DNA of 64,000 nucleotides from Cynocephalus volans (taxonomy: Eukaryota > Chordata > Mammalia > Dermoptera > Cynocephalidae). The stretch covers positions 154,567,569 through 154,631,568 of the forward strand of contig NC_084460.1 in NCBI RefSeq assembly GCF_027409185.1, written 5' to 3'. The notes under the pieces are model-generated. The model saw nothing but the letters and a program-made list of their open reading frames with translations, was not told the origin of the DNA and searched no databases. A program made the position numbers and the translations under genes. Position 1 is the first letter of the stretch; each line of letters opens with the position of its first letter. Of the stretch, positions 57,590-64,000 are shown piece after piece.

Positions 57590-58765
57590 GGCAACCATGT
57601 GGAGGCAACTAGAAAAATGGGAGAAAATATTTGCAAACTATTTATCTGAAAGGGGATTAATATCCAGAATGTACAAAGAACTGAAGCAACATTTTTTAAC
57701 AATTAAAATTAAAATTAAAAGTTAAAAATAAATAATAACCCAATTTAAAAAATGGGCAAGGGAGCTGAACAGGTTTTTCTCAAAAGAACACATGCAAATG
57801 GCCAACAAGCACATGAAAAAAATGCCCAACATCACTAATCATTAAGACCACCATGCAATACCATCTCACCCCAGTTAGAATGGCTATTATCAAAAAGACA
57901 AATGCTGGTAAGGATGCAGAGAAAGGGGAATTCTTAGAAACTGTTGATGGGAATGTAAATTAGTACAGCTATTATGACTGTTTTATTTATTGTCCACTTT
58001 GTTCTCATCAGCCAAATTTATGGAAGTTCCTCAAAAACTAAAAACAGAATTACCATATGGTCCAGCAATCTCACTGCTGGTTATTTATCCAAAGGAAAGG
58101 AGACGAGCATACCAAAGAGGTATCTGCACCCCGTGTTTATTGCAGCATTAGTCACAATAGGCAAGATGTGGAATCACTCTAGGTGTCCAGCTACAGATGA
58201 ATGGATGAACAAAATGTGGTTTTTAACAAAATGGAATACTACTCAGCCAGATAAAAGAATGAAATTCTGTCATTTGTAGCAACATAAATGATCCTGTAGA
58301 CATTATAGTAAGTGAAATAAGTCAGGCACAGAAAGATAAATAATGCATGTTTTCACTCATACATGGGAGCTAAAAAAAAACATCAATAAGTAGTAAGTTG
58401 AACTTGTAGAAGTAGAGAATAGAACAGCAGTTACTAGAGGTTGGGAAAGGGAAGGGGTATGGGGGATAGTGAGAGATTGGATAATGGGCACAAAATTTTA
58501 GCTAGATGGAAAATATAAGTTCTAATGGTGTACAGTAGTGCTAGGCATCTATAATTACCAATAATTTATTATATGTTTTCAGATAGCTAGAAGAGAAGAG
58601 CTTAAATGTTCTCATCACAAAGAAATGATATATTTTTGCAATGATGAATTTGCTAACTATCCTGATTTGGTCACTGCACATTGCATATATGTATTGAAAT
58701 ATAACTCTTTACCCCATAAATATGTACAATCAATAAGTTTCAATTAAAAATACATTTTTAAAAAG
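57590..58765 (+). mobile_element. L1 3' end
   Basis: Begins in ORF2 ('ctagaaaaatgggagaaaat', 'catcactaatcattaagacc'). It continues through 'gaatactactcagccagata' to an A-rich tail near 58745-58765. ORF2 is broken by indels, and a foreign 38-base piece replaces L1 text at 57976-58013. Confidence 0.8.
57976..58013 (-). repeat. inverted copy of 56463-56502 inside L1
   Basis: The text 'ctgttttatttattgtcc', two mismatched bases, then 'tttgttctcatcagccaa' is the reverse complement of 56465-56502 with 2 differences in 38. The L1 sequence resumes with 'ggaagttcctcaaaaac', so this is a patch of templated or filler DNA. Confidence 0.75.
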
Positions 58766-58769
58766 TACA

Positions 58770-59545
58770 TTTCTAGGAAAAAAATACTAGTTGCAACTAT
58801 GTGATCACCTGCTATAAATTGTTTTTTCTGATTTTCATATATATAAATTTTGTACTTTTTAAATTTTATATTATTATGTATAGCATGTAGATTATAATAT
58901 ATTTACATATTAATGTGCTATGCTATATATAAGTATGAATATATATTTTATATTATATTGTTTATATGCACAATAAGGGCTGTGTTATAGAAATTTAAAT
59001 TTATCCAACTATAGGAGCTGATTAAGCAGTCTATGTGAGGCTACTATAATTCCATTTGTTTGATCAAACTCTGACTAATACATGTGGATAATAATGTGAA
59101 AATAATAAGTAAAATGTGAAGAATAATAGGTAATTAATGGAATAGTCTGTAGAAGTAAATATATTAGAACCTTAGTCATAGAGTGACTGTGACAATTAAA
59201 TAGTTATAATATTAAAAAGTCCTTAGAACACTTCTGGCCTATAATAAACACTGTTTGTGGTATGATACTATTACTTCTGTTAAAATTATGAAAATTTTCA
59301 TAAATATTCTCATTCTTCTTTAAAAGTCTAGCCGTTCTATATGTATCTGTAAATTCTATATTATTTAGTTCACCTACTTTTGAAATTTCTGTAAATTTAA
59401 TTATACATAATTGTGAATTGCTTATTTTTCACAGTAACATATGGTCACTTCTACGCTGTACTCCCTTTTGTAAACACATATTTATTTATGTAAAAAACTG
59501 ATCTAAAATTATATATGACAAATAATATGATGAAATTATATATAG
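58770..59545. other. AT-rich stretch, nothing recognised
   Basis: Strongly AT-rich sequence with no supportable feature. Confidence 0.45.
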
Positions 59546-59552
59546 CAAATAA

Positions 59553-59611
59553 TGGTATTTCAAAAGAATTAAAAGATGAAAATCTTTCCACGAACCTTTT
59601 AAAGACTCCTT
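59553..59611. mobile_element. truncated mariner-derived MITE
   Basis: 'ggtatttcaaaagaattaaa' to 'ccacgaaccttttaaagact' matches the complement of the 28366 element, with about 20 bases lost from one arm. Confidence 0.65.
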
Positions 59612-59811
59612 CTATATTAATATATAACAAAAACATATAGACATATATAATTTACATACTATATATAAATAATATAAAATGAAAAGAGAATAAATGTCTT
59701 CATACATATATGCATAAAATCAGAGAAAAAATATGTATAGTAGGTGGTCACATGGTTATGACTAGTATTTATATCTTCTATTTTCTAATCATTCTAGATT
59801 TTTTTTTACCC

Positions 59812-60045
59812 TCAGCAAACATCTTGGCTTGGTTTGTTCTTTATGAGGTGGTTGACACAAAACTTCATCTCTAAAATGTGTGGTCCACTAGCAGATCTGC
59901 CTGTATTGAATTGCTGTAATTTTATCTTACTAATCACAGGGCAGGACAGTACTAAAGGGTGCTCCAGGGGATCTTTGGCATTCCAGAGATACATCTCATT
60001 CCCACTATGTAGTAGCAATCTGATTTTCTTTTGAAAACACTTCAA
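59812..60045 (-). repeat. unnamed repeat, copy B (inverted)
   Basis: Read on the minus strand it is homologous to 57280-57545 and keeps an open frame of 77 codons ('PLVLSCPVISKIKLQ'). Together with copy A it flanks the L1 in opposite orientation. Confidence 0.7.
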
Positions 60046-60139
60046 GAATTTTTCTTGAAAAAAAAGATGTCAACGTTTTCTACTAAAAATATTTAGAGTA
60101 TTTTAGGTTTTCTTTTTTTCATATTATGAACAGTACTGA

Positions 60140-60580
60140 TAAAAACACATCAATTATCTATAGCTACATAACAAATCACCCCATAAATTGGTGGTTAAAA
60201 ATAATAATCACTGTTTACTCATGATTCTTTGGGTCAAAATTTTGTCTCAGCTGTGAATAATTCATTTTTGTTCCATGTAGTGCCTGCTGGGATCAAATAT
60301 GTGTCTAGGGTCTCAGCTGGAATGGCTTGCGATGGTTGAGATGGCTGAATATTTTCCTCCATATAGTCTTGCATCCACAAAATGGGAAGTTCAGGCTTGT
60401 TCACATAGTGGCAACATTCTCAGAGGGCAAGAGCAAAGTCGTAAGGCTTCTCAAGGCCTAGCCTTGGATCAGACAGGGCATATGGTTCATTGTGTTCTAT
60501 TAGTCAACCAAGTTACACATCCAGCTTAGATTAAACAGCAGGGAAATAGATTCCATATTTTGATGAAAAGAGTTACAAAG
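60140..60580 (-). mobile_element. MaLR/MLT1-like LTR, antisense
   Basis: 'ctatagctacataacaaatc', 'accccataaattggtggtta' and later 'cttctcaaggcctagccttg' follow the reverse complement of an old MaLR-type LTR, similar to the one at 19010. Confidence 0.55.
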
Positions 60581-60584
60581 AATT

Positions 60585-62535
60585 TTAATCCACAAAATAT
60601 TCACGTTACTTCTCATAGTAAAATAAGTTTATACCTATTACAAGATCCAAGGAAAAACAAAAAAGCCTTCTTCAATTTCAACGTAAGTTTTAAAATTTAT
60701 GTCTTCTTTATCTGCATTGGATCTGTATATAGGTAAGGCTCTTGGGATGCAGTTTCTCTTTATCAAGAGATCTGTTTCTTAAAAGGAGAGAACATCCTCC
60801 ATTCCCACACTCAATGTACAATCAGGAGACCATGCAGGACAATGGCAATAGGTACTACAAATCAAAAAGGGGAACAATAAAATGTTTCTAGTAGCCACTA
60901 GTCCATAGCAATTTTGAAATCCATCCAGACACAAGCTGACAGGACCCCCATTCTGGAGTGCAACATATCCCTTGACTAGGTCTGTTTCTGCAATCTGTGA
61001 GTGGTTTCTTAATTCCTTTCTCTCTGGTTCTTGGGCCCATCTTCAGGACTGTTATATACAAGTCTGAGGTATCTATATTTTACATAAAAAATGGGTGTTT
61101 TCATCCTGCTTCTTGTCTACAAAAAGTCAAGGTTCTAGGGGCTTCTTTCATGTTTTTACAGTTTCTTTCACTTTGGGTCCAGGTAGTTGGCACTCTTTTT
61201 AGTATAACTTTCTTAACATTTGTGTGAGTTTCCTTTGCAACATTTGTGTGAGTTTCCTTTGCATCTTAGTTAAGTGTACATCATTCTGTTAAAATAAAAT
61301 TCACATTTCTTTTTGAAACAAGCTTCACTCTATTTACAGACATGTGCCGATTTGTTCTGGAATGGTGTACTTAAGATTCTTAAAAGTGCTTTTTTAAATA
61401 ATATGTCTTTTTTATAAAATGGTTACTTGAAAATGTCATTCATGATTTCCAAATATGAGTATTTCCTATTCAACTTTTTAATAATAATATTCTGTAATAT
61501 TTTCATTGAAGTCAGAAAAGATATTCTGTATGATCCCAGTGTTGAGTTTTGTTAAAGTTTGCTTCATGGTTGCGGATATTGGCAATATTTGTAAATTTTT
61601 TATTTTGAGTTTAAAGACAATGTGTGTTTTACTATTTTGGGATGTAGCAGTCTATATATGTGCATTAGGTAATGTTTACTAATTATATTATTCAAATCTT
61701 ATGCAATCTTTACAGGTAAAATTCTGGTTATATATTCTGCTATGATTGTGAGCTTTTAAGATTTTTTTCCTGCTACTTCTGTAAATTAAGCTTTACATAT
61801 TCTGAGGCTGTGTTAAAAATCACCCAAATTAAAATTGCTTTTCTAGTTGTTGGTTTCTCTGTAACCCATATCTTCTTAGCTAGATGTGGAAGTCCTCTCC
61901 ATATATATGTATAATAGTTCTCTCCATATTAAAATCTATATAATTTATAAATAAATACATAATTCTCTCTATATGAAGTCCTCTCCATATTAATATTTTA
62001 TATATATATAGAATACATAATTATCCTGCAAAAGAAATCTTGAGCGTGAAATGACAAATCCTGCAACTACTACAGTCTACAAATAAACCATGTTTCTCCA
62101 TCTCTTATAAGTAGGTAATGAGGTGAGAATGCTATGTAGCTTGTAGGGAAGAAAGAATATTACATAATAACCATTTTAGCTACAGCAAAAGAGAACAGGA
62201 CTCTGGGAATAGAGGTCAGAGAGAAATTTACAAATTTCTTCTGTAAAGGGCTCAGCGGTAACTATTTTAGGCTTTGTTGGCCATACTGTCTCTTCTGTCT
62301 TACAGCAATCATGAAAAAGCTGAGTGCCCCTTTTATAATATCCTACATGTCTCTTAACCTATTTTTCAGTTGTTATATCTCCTGCCTCTTTAGCTTGTAC
62401 TCTGGAAAATTACTTCTAATTTTATTATATCTTTAGCTCTATTGAATTTTAATTATAATTACTATAAACTCAATTATTATAACATAGATTACTATTTCTG
62501 AAACATCTATTTGGTTGTTTTTAAAGTATTCTTAG
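60585..62535. other. no gene recognised; small 24-bp tandem repeat
   Basis: 'aacatttgtgtgagtttcct' is repeated in tandem at 61215 and 61239 (24-base unit). A 'ctctccatat' phrase recurs several times between 61895 and 61990. Nothing else is supportable. Confidence 0.5.
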
Positions 62536-62539
62536 TAAT

Positions 62540-63635
62540 TTTTAAAAAATAAACTTTACCTTTAAAGCAGTTCTAGGTTCACAGCAACGTTGAGCAGAAG
62601 GTGCAGGGATTTTCAATACACCTTCTATCCACACACGTTCACAACCTCCCCATTATCCATACCCCCCACCAGAGTGCTACCTTCGTGAGAACTGGCAAGC
62701 ACACATTGACACATTATTATCACCAAAAATCTATAGTTTATATGAGGGTTTAAACTTGGTGTTGTATATTCTATGGATTTAGATAAATATATAATGATAT
62801 CTATCTACCATTATAGTATCATACAGACTAGTGTCACTACCTTCATCATACTCTGTGGTCCACCTATTCATGCTTTTCTCCCCTATGCCTAGCAACCACT
62901 GATCTAGTTACTAACTCCATAGATTTGCATTTTCTAGAATGTCATATAGTTGAAATTATAAAATATGCATCATTTTCAGACTGTCTTCCTTCATGTAGTA
63001 ATATGCAATTAACTTTCCTTCACGTCTCTTCATGGATTAATAGCTTTTATTTATTTTTCATTGCCGAATAATATTTCATTTCATATTTACCTACTGAAGG
63101 ACATCTTGGTTGCTTCTAAATTTCAGCAATTATGAATAAAGCTGCTATAAACATTTATGTGTAGGTTTTTCTGTGCATATAAGTTTTCAACTTCTTTGAG
63201 TAAACACCAAGGAGCACAATTCTTACATATCACGTTTAATTTTTTCCAAGAAGCTGTAAAATTAGCCAAACTGTCTTAAAAGGGTTGTACCTTGTATTCC
63301 CACAAGCAACGAATGACAGTTGCTCTCGCTCCACATCCTCTGCAACCTTTTGTGTTATTGGTTTTCTATATTCAGTTCATTCCGATAGGTGTGTGGTGAT
63401 ACCTTGTTTTAATTTGCATTTTCCTGATGACATATAATATGGAGCATATTTTCATTTGCTATGTGTCATCTATGTATCTTCTTTGATGAGGTGTCTCAAA
63501 ATCCTTGACACATCTTTTAATTGGGGTGTTTATTTTCTTATTGTTGAGTTGTGTATTTTGATTAACAGTTCTTTATCAGATATGTTTTTCACAAATATTT
63601 TCTTCCAGTCTGTGGCTTGTCTTTTTCTTCTCTTG
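62540..63635 (-). mobile_element. L1M/L1ME, antisense
   Basis: 'gcagttctaggttcacagca', 'tttaatttgcattttcctga' and 'tttcttccagtctgtggctt' are classic complement phrases of an old L1M 3' UTR and ORF2 end. No open frame remains. Confidence 0.8.
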
Positions 63636-63639
63636 TGTA

Positions 63640-63995
63640 GGTCCCCCAGTTTTCCCTGCTTTCTTTCTCTGTCCTGACTGAAAATCACAGAGTGCCTTGG
63701 TCACAGCAGATTTTTCACAGCAGGCTTCAGCCCAAACTGAGACCTTGAACTGATGAAGGTATCTAGGTTTGTTACCCAAAACACTGAAAGAACCTGGCCC
63801 TGGCACTGAGCCAAATTTCCTAAACCCTCAGATAAACTTTATATACTCTGACTTTCTCGCTGCAGACATGCCATGTGGAACATCCCTGTCTCTCGCTCAT
63901 TGTCCATTGTGAGGGCACGCTGCAGCACCGTCTACCCAAGTTTCTCCAATAAATTCATTGGACTGATCACCACTGCCGTTCAATGCTTTTTTTCT
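63640..63995 (+). mobile_element. probable ERV LTR at the window edge
   Basis: A GC-richer block with TATA-like 'aaactttatatactctgact' near 63835, 'tttctcgctgcagac', and the polyadenylation signal in 'ccaataaattcattgg' near 63946. The layout is that of an ERV LTR in sense orientation. It may continue beyond the window, and no target duplication could be tested. Confidence 0.5.
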
Positions 63996-64000
63996 TTGGA

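Noticed and set aside
1..64000. CRISPR array, bacterial operon, plasmid origin or phage genes
   Set aside because: No regularly spaced repeats, ribosome binding sites or dense long frames outside the provirus; repeat content is mammalian.

Overview
This is nuclear genomic DNA of a placental mammal: AT-rich, free of ordinary bacterial-style genes, and full of fossil L1, MaLR/MLT1 and ERV-type LTR sequence plus a mariner transposon. No Alu, tRNA-type SINE or multi-exon gene could be recognised. The wording of the L1 3' ends (for example 'catgttctcact' followed by 'gggagctaaa') is closer to the primate-type than the carnivore/ungulate-type L1 tail. That hints at a euarchontan such as a colugo, but this is a weak inference from memory and the species is not established.

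The centrepiece is a full-length gammaretroviral provirus on the minus strand, 34114-42674 (8,561 bp). It has two 573-bp LTRs that I read as identical, 4-bp AAAA target-site copies, a proline-tRNA-type primer binding site, a splice donor, an intact gag (521 codons) with an upstream membrane-anchored glyco-Gag type extension, and an intact in-frame pol. Pol is reached by read-through of a gag UAG codon followed by an H-type pseudoknot. Env is interrupted by one in-frame TAG about 107 codons in. The polypurine tract and the U3 enhancer-like triple repeat (3 x 41 bp) are preserved. Identical LTRs, retained CpGs and open gag/pol frames show a very recent germline insertion.

Layout: 0-6 kb, mostly featureless AT-rich DNA with a candidate exon-like patch near 162-310 and a local tandem duplication. 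6.3-8.2 kb, L1 including ORF1. 9.1-10.7 kb, MaLR LTRs and L1 fragments. 10.85-13.3 kb, a processed pseudogene of the splicing coactivator SRRM1. 14.1-14.7 kb, an old class III (ERV-L/spuma-like) integrase relic. 19-22.5 kb, MaLR and L1 tails with CA/TG microsatellites. 24.3-32.2 kb, a series of solo LTRs, three with target-site duplications that can be read. 33.5-42.7 kb, an old LTR split by the young provirus. 43.4-44.7 kb, a dead mariner. 45-46.4 kb, two MaLR LTRs. 52.6-58.8 kb, L1 3' ends and an inverted pair of an unnamed repeat. 60-64 kb, MaLR, antisense L1 and an LTR at the window edge.

The provirus genes form one transcription unit from the 5' LTR at 42674 leftwards. Unspliced RNA gives Gag and read-through Gag-Pol, and spliced RNA would give Env. 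Everything else is decayed repeat sequence or a retrocopy with no sign of a host operon-like system.
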